A DNA stretch of 64,000 bases from an uncultured Exiguobacterium sp. (lineage in GTDB: Bacteria > Bacillota > Bacilli > Exiguobacteriales > Exiguobacteriaceae): positions 62,001 through 126,000 of the forward strand of contig CAJYMC010000009.1 of the NCBI GenBank assembly GCA_913775715.1. The letters are read 5' to 3'. Shown one piece after another: positions 1-8,406 of the stretch. The notes beneath the pieces were generated by a model, which worked only from the letters and a program-made list of their open reading frames with translations, did not search any database and was not told the DNA's origin. The position numbers were made by a program, and so were the translations under genes. Positions within the stretch are counted from its first letter, which is position 1. Every line of letters begins with the position of its first letter.

Positions 1-33
1 GAGGGCCTAAAAACGGTGGCGGCTGCTATTGGG

Positions 34-234
34 TTAGATCTTTGAAACGTTCGCAGCTTGTGGACCACGATCGCCTTCAACGATTTCAAATTCCACTTCT
101 TCGCCTTCTTCAAGTGATTTATAACCATCGACTTGAATCGCTGAGAAGTGTACGAAGACGTCTTTCGCGTCAGACGTTTCGATGAATCCATAACCCTTTT
201 CAGCATTAAACCATTTGACTTTACCTTGTTCCAT
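34..234 (-). CDS. csp: Cold-shock protein, CspA/CspB family
   Basis: A 66-residue single cold-shock domain, the usual family length. It shows RNP1-like KGYGFIE and RNP2-like VFVHFSAI, with the aromatic residues that stack on single-stranded nucleic acid. The family binds RNA and ssDNA in the cytoplasm as an RNA chaperone. AAGGGAA lies upstream of the ATG. The leader contains a perfect 6-bp hairpin (GAGAGC, TT, GCTCTC at 268-281), which could belong to the regulated 5' UTR typical of csp genes. Which paralogue (cspB, cspC or cspD) it is cannot be told from sequence alone. Confidence 0.95.
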   Translation of the reverse strand: MEQGKVKWFNAEKGYGFIETSDAKDVFVHFSAIQVDGYKSLEEGEEVEFEIVEGDRGPQAANVSKI

Positions 235-486
235 TCGAATTCACGTTCCCTTCGCAAACCAGAGTACGAGAGCAAGCTCTCACGAATTAGTTTATCAAAA
301 GAAGGAATTATTGACAATTAAAAATTCTGATTATTTAGAAACCATTACCACGTAATTATCAATTTCCACCAAGACATTGTTCTATATTTCAAAAAATTAC
401 ATTGTCATTACATTTGTAATATTGTATTATATCGTTAGTAATTACCTGTTTTATCCATTGTCCCATTTGAGGAGGATGTAGTCGAC

Positions 487-993
487 ATGCGACCATTCCA
501 TAATGATGAAAAGTATCGAATCACGAAGCGGACCGTAGCAATCTTACCTTGCTACGACATGATGAAGCAGTCCATCATCGTTTTAGAAGATGGTTCTACC
601 ATCATGACGCCACTTCGACCGTATCAACTGTTGCAATTATCGTGCAGGCAGTACAATAGTTCTATTGAGGAACGGATCGTCACCGCAAAACGTGTCGCAT
701 CCGTGAAAGGAAAAGTCCCGATTGTCATCGAACCGTCACTCGGCCTCGTCTTTTTCCCTACCAAATCACCGAAACGTGATGATTGCGAATGGTACGCTTG
801 GAGTCATATGATTGATGTCCTCGAAGAGGATGGACAGACTAAGCTGAAGACCCGCAATGGCATGATCCTTCCCGTGAACGCCTCTCCTTACATCGTCCGC
901 AACCAAATGAAAGCAACAGGTGAGCTTATGGCTCGCTATCAACAATTGAACGCGATGACATTAGAGGAACGCTTTAATGCAATCAAATCTTGA
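487..993 (+). CDS. comK: ComK-like competence transcription factor
   Basis: 168 residues with the ComK signature: an N-terminal stretch ending TMAILP-like (RTVAILP), a central LVFFPTKSPKRDDCEW block corresponding to the conserved FPT-SP-CxW segment, and a following WSHMIDV. ComK activates DNA uptake and recombination genes by binding AT-rich boxes. A clear GGAGG lies 8-9 nt before the ATG. The leader (about 300-480) is very AT-rich, as expected for ComK or Rok targets, but I could not define exact K-boxes. comFA and comFC occur in the same window. The gene is monocistronic, ending in a terminator. Confidence 0.85.
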   Translation: MRPFHNDEKYRITKRTVAILPCYDMMKQSIIVLEDGSTIMTPLRPYQLLQLSCRQYNSSIEERIVTAKRVASVKGKVPIVIEPSLGLVFFPTKSPKRDDCEWYAWSHMIDVLEEDGQTKLKTRNGMILPVNASPYIVRNQMKATGELMARYQQLNAMTLEERFNAIKS

Positions 994-1002
994 AAAAACG
1001 AA

Positions 1003-1030
1003 GGTTGGGCGATATTTTCGCTCAACCCTT
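1003..1030 (+). terminator. Intrinsic terminator of comK
   Basis: Inverted repeat GGTTGgGCGA / TCGCtCAACC with a short loop, followed by CTTTTTCGTTT. It overlaps the sigma-D promoter of the next operon. Confidence 0.75.
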
Positions 1031-1048
1031 TTTCGTTTCTGCCGATAT
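1022..1048 (+). promoter_or_regulatory. Sigma-D promoter of the accessory flagellin operon
   Basis: TCAA at 1022-1025, a 15-nt spacer, then a perfect GCCGATAT at 1041-1048. The sigma-D consensus is TAAA-N15-GCCGATAT. It lies 40 nt before the fliK-like start codon and places the whole downstream flagellar operon under motility sigma factor control. Confidence 0.85.
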
Positions 1049-1087
1049 ATAATAAGATGATGTATTTTGAAAAAAGGAGGACGTTTG

Positions 1088-2935
1088 ATGAATATCCAGT
1101 TGAATCCAGCTCGTTCGACGGTACCTGCCGGACAAACCGTTCTTTCGGAGACGAAGACATACAAAGGAACCGTCTTAGAACAAACCGGACCGCATACGGC
1201 GCTCGTTCAAGTCGGACGGGATAAAATCGAGATGACATTCACTGGAGAAGTTCCGACAGGTGATTTCCAGTTTAAAGTAAAAGGTCAAACGGCAGAAGGT
1301 TATTTGATCGAACAGCTACCAGCTGTCTCAGGACCTGACGCTGAAACACCGTCCGCCGTCTCGATTCCGTCAAACGTCGATCCCGCTTTACTCGAAGGCG
1401 TGCCAGCAGAACTGAAACCGGCTGTCGCAAAACTCCTTGCGAGCGGTCAGTTGCCTCAAACACCGGAAGTCGTCGCCCAACTGGTCACGGCCCTTCAAGG
1501 TAGCTACAAGGATCTTGTCCTTGAACTCGTTTCGCGTCCTGACAATTCCCTTCCACCGGAAGCAGAATTATTGATTGATAGCCTGTTAGCGACGACCGAA
1601 GACTTCGTCGATGTTCTTCCGGAACGCGACGTCTTACGCGACCAACCAACATTCGAAAAAGCCGTTGCGCTTGACGTTGCACGCGCCACTTTACCGACGC
1701 AGCGTGATATCGAGATCGCGACACCACTGCATATGCGTCAGTACATTGAACATTTGCCAGCGAAGGAACGACCAGCACTCATCACGGCGCTTGAGCAAGG
1801 AGACGTCGAAACGGTCCGAAAACAACTGACACCTCACTTCCCGCAATCTCCACTCGAGACGAAGACGAGTGTCCGTGAACAACTGATTGGTCTGACGGCA
1901 CGTGCCGCAAGTCCGGTCGATCCCGCAACGGCAACTGCGACGCGTTCGGCTCTGACCCTCGTCCGAGAGGTGACACCTCGTTTAGCGGAGGTGACGAACG
2001 ACTTCAAAAGCCAACAGCGAACGATTGTGTCACAACTACGACAAATCGAACCACTCGTCGAGTCCCGCCCGGTGCAAATGGTTGCTGTCATCGAAAGTAC
2101 AGCACATCGCTTGAAGCAGATGTTCCAGCAGACGGACGCGATGCTGCATACGACGATGCGGGATGAAAAACAGTTGATTCATTTCTTGTCAAAACTCGAA
2201 CGCGGCGCTGAACTCGCTTCCCTTGGTCGGGGAACAGAAGCGAAGGCACTACTGCAAGAAGTCCGGACGGGCTTTGAAGCCTTCCGCTACGCACCAGCGA
2301 ACGTCCGTCCGACCTATTTACCAGAATGGAACGCACCAAGCACACGAACGCCAAATGACGCACCAGCAAAGCTTGTACCGTATGAGCCAAAACAAAACAG
2401 TCCGCGGGTTCTACAAGAAACGGTTCAAAAAGCATTGCAGCTACAAAGTGCCGAGTTGAAGCTCGCAGCCCCAACTCTCAATCCGGAAGCTTCAAAGCTC
2501 CAATCGTTCTTGACAACACAACAGCAAATCAATAAGCCTGATAATCAACAACAGTTGAATCAGATTCTATTATCGCTTCCGGTACAGATCGTCGAAGCGA
2601 CGGCCGGTCTTCATGTTCACCTTCAAAACAAGCGACCGGATGAAGTAATCGACTGGGAAAACAATACGTTGTACGTCCAGCTGAATACAAAACGTCTCGG
2701 TGATATTGGGGTACGTGTCGAAACCGTCAACCGGAAGATGCAAATCACGATCGAAAACGATCTCCCGATTCTCGAGCGACTCGCTGCACCGTTTCTCGAA
2801 CGAACGACGGATGCCTTAGAAGCGACCGGTTATCAGGATGTTCGGATACAGTTCCGACCGTTCACGAAAGAAGAACGACAAGACGCCGTCAAACAAAAGG
2901 ATGAGACGCCAAACGGGTACGATTACCGGATTTAA
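1088..2935 (+). CDS. FliK-like flagellar hook-length control family protein (YlqG-like)
   Basis: 615 residues; the start at 1088 follows AAAAAGGAGGACG at good spacing. The N-terminal half is Pro/Glu/Gln-rich and low in recognisable folds. The last ~110 residues (LPVQIVEATAGLHVHLQ ... LNTKRLGDIGVRVETVNRK) resemble the FliK C-terminal Flg_hook domain, where FliK family proteins touch the export gate. B. subtilis has an analogous ylqG gene directly upstream of ylqH (FlhB-C-like), the same pair as here. It may be a second substrate-specificity regulator of flagellar export rather than the main FliK, since no hook or basal-body genes are nearby. Function is inferred from the C-terminal domain and the neighbours. 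Confidence 0.72.
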   Translation: MNIQLNPARSTVPAGQTVLSETKTYKGTVLEQTGPHTALVQVGRDKIEMTFTGEVPTGDFQFKVKGQTAEGYLIEQLPAVSGPDAETPSAVSIPSNVDPALLEGVPAELKPAVAKLLASGQLPQTPEVVAQLVTALQGSYKDLVLELVSRPDNSLPPEAELLIDSLLATTEDFVDVLPERDVLRDQPTFEKAVALDVARATLPTQRDIEIATPLHMRQYIEHLPAKERPALITALEQGDVETVRKQLTPHFPQSPLETKTSVREQLIGLTARAASPVDPATATATRSALTLVREVTPRLAEVTNDFKSQQRTIVSQLRQIEPLVESRPVQMVAVIESTAHRLKQMFQQTDAMLHTTMRDEKQLIHFLSKLERGAELASLGRGTEAKALLQEVRTGFEAFRYAPANVRPTYLPEWNAPSTRTPNDAPAKLVPYEPKQNSPRVLQETVQKALQLQSAELKLAAPTLNPEASKLQSFLTTQQQINKPDNQQQLNQILLSLPVQIVEATAGLHVHLQNKRPDEVIDWENNTLYVQLNTKRLGDIGVRVETVNRKMQITIENDLPILERLAAPFLERTTDALEATGYQDVRIQFRPFTKEERQDAVKQKDETPNGYDYRI

Positions 2936-2946
2936 AGGAGGAAGCC

Positions 2947-3237
2947 ATGTACCAGAAAATCGATTTGAAGCACCGAAAATCTGCTGCCGTCTTGCGTTAC
3001 GATGAAGCATCCGGACAAGCACCTGTCGTCGTTGCTCGTGCGACAGGACAAGCGGCAGACCGGATCTTGCAGGAAGCTCGCGCCAACGGAATCGCTGTTG
3101 AGCACGATACTTCGTTACTCGGTCACCTGCTCGATCTCGACCTTGGGACCGCGATTCCACCGCAACTCTACGACGTCATGGCAGAACTCCTCTTATTGAT
3201 CGAAGAACTGGACCACGCGAAAGGACGACAGACATGA
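2947..3237 (+). CDS. FlhB C-terminal-domain-like protein (YlqH-like)
   Basis: 96 residues matching only the cytoplasmic FlhB/YscU C-terminal domain: AAVLRYDEASGQAPVVVARA, then DRILQEARANGIAVEHD and LGHLLDLDLGTAIPPQLYDVM. The autocleavage NPTH motif of true FlhB is absent, as in other stand-alone FlhB-C homologues. No membrane segment. Probably a soluble accessory of the flagellar export switch, acting with the upstream FliK-like protein. SD AAAGGAGG is only 11 nt beyond the preceding stop, and its 3' end overlaps the next start by 4 nt, so it is translationally coupled. Confidence 0.8.
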   Translation: MYQKIDLKHRKSAAVLRYDEASGQAPVVVARATGQAADRILQEARANGIAVEHDTSLLGHLLDLDLGTAIPPQLYDVMAELLLLIEELDHAKGRQT

Positions 3238-3626
3238 CAGAACAAGAACTGTATCAGATGACCCCACAACAATTGACGGAAAAGATGTTGCAAGGACTTG
3301 TCTTTCAATATGAACAGGCGATCACGGCGATTGAAGCAAAAGCGTTTGACCACATGAATGATCGTCTGCAAAAAGCTTACGCGTTACTGACGAAGCTCTC
3401 GGAAGGACTGCATGACGACGGCGGAATCATCACGTCTCAACTCGAAGCATTGTACTTCTACCTCGGTCAACAGACGCTGCGCGCCTACACAGAACATCAC
3501 GTGCTCACGGAAGCACTTTTCCTTGCCGAAGAACTGCTAATTACATGGCAAGCAGCAAGTACAAATAAGCGCCCGCTTGCTCGGGCAGCCCACCATGCAG
3601 GATATGAAAGGATGGCATACGAATGA
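3234..3626 (+). CDS. fliS2: FliS-like flagellin export chaperone (second copy)
   Basis: 130 residues, helical. The MTPQQLTEKMLQGLVFQYEQAI opening parallels FliS (compare LPQDLTLMLYEGLIKFG in the main FliS at 8016-8384), followed by long helices ending EELLITWQAA like the FliS tail. FliS binds the flagellin C-terminus and prevents premature polymerisation. It sits immediately before, and overlaps by 4 nt, the second flagellin gene, so it is likely that flagellin's dedicated chaperone. It is divergent from the main FliS, so substrate specificity is an inference. Confidence 0.72.
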   Translation: MTEQELYQMTPQQLTEKMLQGLVFQYEQAITAIEAKAFDHMNDRLQKAYALLTKLSEGLHDDGGIITSQLEALYFYLGQQTLRAYTEHHVLTEALFLAEELLITWQAASTNKRPLARAAHHAGYERMAYE

Positions 3627-4510
3627 GGATCTCAAACAATGTCCAAGCACTAAAGGCGTATCGCAACTTGACGGCGAATCAATTAAATGTCAAGACAACG
3701 ATGGATAAACTCTCAAGCGGTCAGAAGATTAACCGTGCTGCGGACGATGCAGCCGGTCTCGCCATCTCTGAAAAGATGCGGAATCGCTTGCAAGCACTCG
3801 ATAAAGCGGAACAAAATGTTCTCGATGGCATCTCGATGGTGCAGACGTTAGAAGGCGGCATGAACGAAACGCATAGTCTCTTGCAACGGATGCGTGAACT
3901 CGCTGTCCAAGCAAGTAACGGAACTCTTGCGCCTGAAGACCGCTCTTCGATTCAATCGGAAATCGATCAATTGACGAATGAAGTGACACGGATCGCAAAA
4001 ACGACCCAGTTCAACGGAAAAGATATCTTAACGGGTGACTTTGCTGAAGGGAAAAGCCCCCTCTTCATTCAAACGAACGCTGGGGCAAACGAAGGTATCT
4101 CGGTTACAGTCGAAGACATGCGTGGGCTGGCGCTCGGCATCAGTACGACAACTACACCAGCAACGGGTGGTGTCGCTATGACGGAAACGAGTGGCACGAC
4201 GGAATATGCGTTAAGTGTCCTGTCGAGTGACAGTGCAAGCACTGCCATCACCCTCTATACGAAAGCGATCGACAACGTTTCGAATCAACGCGCGAAGCTT
4301 GGTGCGATCCAAAACCGCTTTGAAGCAACGAATTCGGTTCTCAGTATCAGCCGCGAGAACTTGACGGCGTCCGAGTCACGGATTCGCGATACCGATATGG
4401 CACGGGAGATGATGGAGTATGCGAAATATAACATCCTCAACCAATCCGGTATGGCCATGATTGCGCAAGCGAACGCATTACCGCAAGGCGTCTTGCAACT
4501 ACTCAACTAA
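3623..4510 (+). CDS. Flagellin (second, short)
   Basis: 295 residues with complete D0/D1 ends: N-terminal MRISNNVQALKAYRNL, the TMDKLSSGQKINRAADDAAGLAISEKM block and QTLEGGMNETHSLLQRMREL; C-terminal ENLTASESRIRDTDMAREM and a terminal ALPQGVLQLLN. The central variable region (about residues 165-215) is much shorter than in the main flagellin (462 residues). It overlaps the FliS-like gene by 4 nt and shares its sigma-D promoter. It ends in Asn rather than the usual Arg and starts MRISNN rather than MIINHN, which could alter its place in the filament (minor or junction flagellin). Confidence 0.93.
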   Translation: MRISNNVQALKAYRNLTANQLNVKTTMDKLSSGQKINRAADDAAGLAISEKMRNRLQALDKAEQNVLDGISMVQTLEGGMNETHSLLQRMRELAVQASNGTLAPEDRSSIQSEIDQLTNEVTRIAKTTQFNGKDILTGDFAEGKSPLFIQTNAGANEGISVTVEDMRGLALGISTTTTPATGGVAMTETSGTTEYALSVLSSDSASTAITLYTKAIDNVSNQRAKLGAIQNRFEATNSVLSISRENLTASESRIRDTDMAREMMEYAKYNILNQSGMAMIAQANALPQGVLQLLN

Positions 4511-4526
4511 GAAGGAAGTGTCAGCT

Positions 4527-4967
4527 ATGGACATTCGCCGTATTCAAGAAACCCAACGGCTTCAAGTAGCTCGGTCTGGTCCTCGGGAAGTCGAGGCATC
4601 GACGACCTTCTCTGCCTTAATGCAGGATAAACGAGAACATAAAGGTTATGAACGTCTCCAGCAAAAGTTATTGCTCGTCGAAGAGCACGGTCAACTCCTC
4701 GCTGAGAGTCATACGATTGAAAACCTAGAGAGCTACAAGGAGAAGATCAAGGACTTCCTAAAGGATGCACTGGATCAGTCGCAACAACTAGAAGAGAAAC
4801 GCGGCTTCAATCGCCGCGGACGGACGAAAATCTATAAGGTCGTCGAACAAGTCGATACAAAGCTATTGCAATTGACGGACACCGTCTTATCCGGAGAATC
4901 AAGACGACTTGATATTTTAGATCAAGTCGGTGAAATCAAAGGCATGCTCGTCAACGTCTTTGTCTAA
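4527..4967 (+). CDS. YaaR family protein (DUF327)
   Basis: 146 residues from the ATG at 4527, preceded by GAAGGAAG. Features typical of YaaR: an early ATTFSALMQDK segment, a central helical LLLVEEHGQLLAESHTIENLESYKEKIKDFLK, a basic GFNRRGRTKIYKVVEQVD patch and a terminal helix DILDQVGEIKGMLVNVFV. Cytoplasmic, no signal peptide. Function of the family is unsettled. Here it is part of a flagellin operon 16 nt after the flagellin stop, which suggests a flagellum-linked role in this organism. Confidence 0.8.
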   Translation: MDIRRIQETQRLQVARSGPREVEASTTFSALMQDKREHKGYERLQQKLLLVEEHGQLLAESHTIENLESYKEKIKDFLKDALDQSQQLEEKRGFNRRGRTKIYKVVEQVDTKLLQLTDTVLSGESRRLDILDQVGEIKGMLVNVFV

Positions 4968-4991
4968 TCCGACATCACGAGGAGACTATTC

Positions 4992-5660
4992 ATGCCTGAA
5001 TTGTATTTAAAAAAATGTAAGTGCACGTATTGCTTAAAAGAAACAGAGACGAAGCGTGTCTTGTCCCGTCATATTCGGGTCGAGCAGACGGATTTTGATG
5101 GCTTTGTCCATTACCAAGGATCGAATCCCTATCTGTACGAACCGATCCAGTGTTCCCACTGTCGCTTCGTCTTTCATGAATCGTTTGAAAAGTTGCGGAC
5201 GGACGTGCGTCAGACACTCGAAGAGCAAATCTTACCAACGCTCCCGGTGTTACCGTTCGCAGCAACGGAACGAACAATTGAACAATCCTTACAGCTATAT
5301 AAATTAGCGCTCTATACGGCGCAAGTAACGGGACAAAAAGAGGCAATTCTTGCCATGCTCGGTGTTCGGATCGCTTGGATGTACCGAATGCTCGGAGACG
5401 AAGCACAAGAATTGCAGTGGATGGAACGGTCCGTCACGAAGTACGAAGCTCTGTATCTCAACTATACCGACGCGATTCGTACCGGTATCCCTCACGATGT
5501 TCTCTTACTGCGAATCAGCGACTTATATGCTGTCTTAAAACGGACGGATGATGCGAAACAATGGTATGGTCTCATCTTCCAAAGTAAGACCGTGTCGGAC
5601 CGGACAAAAAAAGAAGCACGGGAACATTGGGAATTGTATCGCGAAACACATAACGTCTAA
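4992..5660 (+). CDS. DUF2225 family protein with zinc-ribbon-like N-terminus
   Basis: 222 residues. The N-terminal ~60 residues carry two CxxC knuckles (CTYC at about 12-15 and CSHC at about 55-58), suggesting a metal-bound module. The remainder is helical with TPR-like character (LYKLALYTAQVTGQKEAIL, LGVRIAWMYRMLGDE, LRISDLYAVLKRTDDAKQWY). This matches the DUF2225 family, of unknown function. SD AGGAGAC precedes the ATG, 24 nt after the YaaR stop, so it is probably co-transcribed in the accessory flagellin operon. Confidence 0.78.
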   Translation: MPELYLKKCKCTYCLKETETKRVLSRHIRVEQTDFDGFVHYQGSNPYLYEPIQCSHCRFVFHESFEKLRTDVRQTLEEQILPTLPVLPFAATERTIEQSLQLYKLALYTAQVTGQKEAILAMLGVRIAWMYRMLGDEAQELQWMERSVTKYEALYLNYTDAIRTGIPHDVLLLRISDLYAVLKRTDDAKQWYGLIFQSKTVSDRTKKEAREHWELYRETHNV

Positions 5661-5689
5661 CGAAACTACATATAAAAGGAGGATCACGC

Positions 5690-7423
5690 ATGCGACACAT
5701 GTCTCGCGTCCAGTGGTATGTCATCGTTACCTACATTGCCATTCTCGGATCAAGCTGGTTTCATGCTGGTCCGATTTTTGCTGTCTTCAGCACGATTACC
5801 GGACTTCTCTATTGCTCATGGATAGCTCGTTCTTCCGGTACGTTACCGATTATCCGGCGAGCAATCGAGTGGTTCACAATCGGTATCATCTTGAACTTTG
5901 CATTCAGTTTCTTACCAACTGCCTGGCACCCACCAGAACTCGATACCGTCGTAAACCTGACGATTACCGGCTTTTTTATCCTGACGGCGCGGACATTCGC
6001 GAAACAGATCAATTGGTCGACAGTCCGGCGCTTACCGCTTCTTTACGTCGATGGGATTTTACTTTTCGGTATGACATTCGTCTTCGGCTACACGATCATC
6101 TTGCGGTATATACCGGATATTGCCCGTTCTTCCATTGAACTCGTGGGGATGAGTGGTTTTGCGCTTAGCTTTATCGCGCAACTTTTCTTTTTCTTCTTAC
6201 TTTATACAACCGGTTTGCACAGTAAAGCACATCGCTTACTGATTCAATCGATGTTTCTATTCATCTTTGCAATTTTTGGTTACTATACGTTTTTCATCCG
6301 AAATCAGCTCGATATTGCCAGTTGGTTCTTTCCGCTTTATCCGGTCAGCTTATATGGTCTCTTGCAGTATTATCGAAAAATGCACTCGCCGGAAGCCTCT
6401 GAACGATGGACGATCTCGTACCTTCCCTACCTCAGTCTCTTGATCGTCGTCGGTGGAATCTCGTACGCGCCGATCCCATCTACCATCTACTGGAGTAGTC
6501 TCATCGGTCTCTTCTCGCTCTTTTTCGTACGCCAATTTTTCTCCGAGCGTCACAACACACGACTTTTGCGTGAGTTAAGTCTCTCGGAAAATGAGTTGTT
6601 GCAACGCGTCAGTGAAAAAACGGAGCGCCTCGAACTGCGAAAAGAAGAGTACCGTCGGCTATTTTTGAATCATCCCTATCCAATCGTTCGGATGGATGCC
6701 AATGGTCATGAAAAAGCGATGAATCCGATCGCAGAACAGTACTTTCCTGCCGGACAACTTCCAGATCAACTAATGGAACAGATCGTACCAATCAGTTGGC
6801 AAGGAAAACCGATTGAACATCAATTGATGCAGCTTGACAATGGGCGCGCTTTTGAAGTGACGGTCATCTCGATTCCACGCGAGCATGACTTCTATATCAT
6901 CTTAGCGGACCGGACACATGCCCTGACAGAAGAACGGATGTTGCGTTCGCTCGGATACCAGGATGCGCTCACCGGCTTACCGAATCGTCGCTATTTCGAG
7001 GAAGTCCTATCGAATGAATTACCACACTGGCAAGAAGGATCGTTACTGTTCATCGACTTAGATGGCTTTAAAGGCATCAATGATCAGTTCGGTCATGATG
7101 CGGGGGACTTCGTTCTACAAGAGACGGCACGACGGCTAGAAGCCGATCTGCAGGAAACGGAGATGGCAGCACGGCTTGGCGGTGACGAATTCATCGTCTT
7201 CTTACACCGGAATCGCGCAGGTACGATCCAATACGCAGAAAGCATTCTCAAACGGCTGAACGAGGTCTTTCTCTATCAAGCACAGATGATGCACGTCACG
7301 CCTTCGATCGGAATCGCACGTTACCCGGAAGATGGAACGACGACGAGTCTTCTGCTGATTCGCGCCGATGAAGCGATGTACACCGTCAAGCAGGAAGACA
7401 AAAATGCCTATCGCTTCAAATAA
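5690..7423 (+). CDS. Membrane diguanylate cyclase (7-8 TM, PAS-like, GGDEF)
   Basis: 577 residues. About 220 N-terminal residues form 7-8 hydrophobic helices, followed by a coiled linker (ENELLQRVSEKTERLELRKEE) and a PAS-like segment (YRRLFLNHPYPIVRMDANG). The C-terminal GGDEF domain starts with DALTGLPNRRYFEE and has the intact active site GGDEF at residues 497-501. The inhibitory I-site RxxD position reads QETE, so product feedback is probably absent. It should make c-di-GMP. It is the last gene of the accessory flagellin operon, 29 nt after DUF2225 with SD AAAGGAGG, linking flagellin expression with c-di-GMP signalling. Confidence 0.9.
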   Translation: MRHMSRVQWYVIVTYIAILGSSWFHAGPIFAVFSTITGLLYCSWIARSSGTLPIIRRAIEWFTIGIILNFAFSFLPTAWHPPELDTVVNLTITGFFILTARTFAKQINWSTVRRLPLLYVDGILLFGMTFVFGYTIILRYIPDIARSSIELVGMSGFALSFIAQLFFFFLLYTTGLHSKAHRLLIQSMFLFIFAIFGYYTFFIRNQLDIASWFFPLYPVSLYGLLQYYRKMHSPEASERWTISYLPYLSLLIVVGGISYAPIPSTIYWSSLIGLFSLFFVRQFFSERHNTRLLRELSLSENELLQRVSEKTERLELRKEEYRRLFLNHPYPIVRMDANGHEKAMNPIAEQYFPAGQLPDQLMEQIVPISWQGKPIEHQLMQLDNGRAFEVTVISIPREHDFYIILADRTHALTEERMLRSLGYQDALTGLPNRRYFEEVLSNELPHWQEGSLLFIDLDGFKGINDQFGHDAGDFVLQETARRLEADLQETEMAARLGGDEFIVFLHRNRAGTIQYAESILKRLNEVFLYQAQMMHVTPSIGIARYPEDGTTTSLLLIRADEAMYTVKQEDKNAYRFK

Positions 7424-7425
7424 AA

Positions 7426-7456
7426 AGAACGGAATCCGCGGATTCCGTTCTTTTTA
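7426..7456. terminator. Bidirectional terminator between convergent units
   Basis: Perfect 12-13 bp inverted repeat (AGAACGGAATCC / GGATTCCGTTCT) flanked by A-tract and T-tract. It ends both the diguanylate cyclase operon (+) and the fliT operon (-). Confidence 0.9.
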
Positions 7457-7461
7457 TCGTG

Positions 7462-7638
7462 TCATGATTCACGGCGATACTTTTCTTCCTCATACACATC
7501 CGGTTGTTCCGAGATTGGACGTTCGAGCGCTTCCCATGATTCGGTCTCGACATCCGGTTCAATGAACTGATCGTACGAACCGTCCGATTGAAAATAGGTT
7601 TGTGGGATACGGCGTTTATCCTGCTCTTGTTTCTTCAC
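7462..7638 (-). CDS. Small hypothetical protein downstream of fliT
   Basis: 58 residues if started at the GTG at 7638, chosen because GGGAGGA lies 7 nt upstream. Highly charged and acidic towards the C-terminus (EPDVETESWEALERP), with no signal, TM or recognised domain. It lies 27 nt after the fliT stop in the same direction and ends at the shared terminator, so it is the last gene of the flaG-fliD-fliS-fliT operon. Confidence 0.6.
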   Translation of the reverse strand: MKKQEQDKRRIPQTYFQSDGSYDQFIEPDVETESWEALERPISEQPDVYEEEKYRRES

Positions 7639-7665
7639 GAAAGATTCCTCCCTCACGCAAAAACA

Positions 7666-8019
7666 TTACTGACGCGAATCAAAATACGGAGAAAAGCTAT
7701 TGTCGACATCCTCATACGGATCGACGTATGATTTCCGACTCGACTGTGTTTGACGCAACTGACTAATTTGTACCCCTAATTTAGCCGTTTCCGCTGATAA
7801 TTTCAAGTCGATTTGTCGGCTGTCTGCTACCAACTCCTGAATGATTGCTTGATTTGCACCGGCTAGTAAATTGGAGTGTGCGGCAATGAACGCTTCCCGT
7901 TCATTGAGCAGATGCTGAATTTTTTCAATCCAATCATCATATGTCTCGTCGCTCGGCGTCTGATCCAGTAACTCCATCAGCCGTTTTGTCTTGAGGCGAA
8001 GCGGATCAAGCGGACTCAT
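7666..8019 (-). CDS. fliT: FliT-like flagellar protein
   Basis: 117 residues from the ATG at 8019, which overlaps the fliS stop as ATGA; a longer upstream in-frame extension is less likely. Helical, with FliT-like LKTKRLMELLDQT, DDWIEKIQHLLNEREAFI and LVADSRQIDLKLSAET. FliT is a small export chaperone for the filament cap FliD. The tail is disordered (SSRKSYVDPYEDVDNSF). Position after fliD-fliS is the canonical one. Confidence 0.78.
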   Translation of the reverse strand: MSPLDPLRLKTKRLMELLDQTPSDETYDDWIEKIQHLLNEREAFIAAHSNLLAGANQAIIQELVADSRQIDLKLSAETAKLGVQISQLRQTQSSRKSYVDPYEDVDNSFSPYFDSRQ

Positions 8020-8384
8020 CGTTGCTTCGCGAGCTTCATCGCTTCTTTCCACGTCTCACGGAACTCTTCCGCAAAACCGATCACTTCCTCAATCGCAGCG
8101 ACATCATTTTTGACATTCGCATCCATCAAACGCCCTTGCATATAATCATAAAGCGCGTTCAAGTCTTTTGATAATGCAATCGACTGGTTAAGTGTCAGTT
8201 GGAGTTCGCTGATGATCGCTTGTGCTTTTTGGATGTTCGTATTTTTTTGTTCGATTAACCCTTGTTCAATCGATCGTTTCGCGAGCATTCCGAATTTGAT
8301 TAATCCTTCATACAACATAAGCGTCAAATCTTGCGGTAATGCGGTTGTGACAGAGTTCGTTTGGTATGTGGCATATGGATTCAT
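8016..8384 (-). CDS. fliS: Flagellin export chaperone FliS
   Basis: 122 residues, standard FliS length, opening MNPYATYQTNSVTTALPQDL and LTLMLYEGLIKFGMLA, then LTLNQSIALSKDLNALYDYMQ and a C-terminal EEVIGFAEEFRETWKEAM helix. It binds unpolymerised flagellin in the cytosol and, in Bacillus, works with FliW. SD AAGGAGGATC precedes it. It is the main FliS, paired with the large flagellin; a divergent second copy is at 3234-3626. Confidence 0.95.
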   Translation of the reverse strand: MNPYATYQTNSVTTALPQDLTLMLYEGLIKFGMLAKRSIEQGLIEQKNTNIQKAQAIISELQLTLNQSIALSKDLNALYDYMQGRLMDANVKNDVAAIEEVIGFAEEFRETWKEAMKLAKQR

Positions 8385-8406
8385 GCGAGATCCTCCTTAT
8401 TACTGG

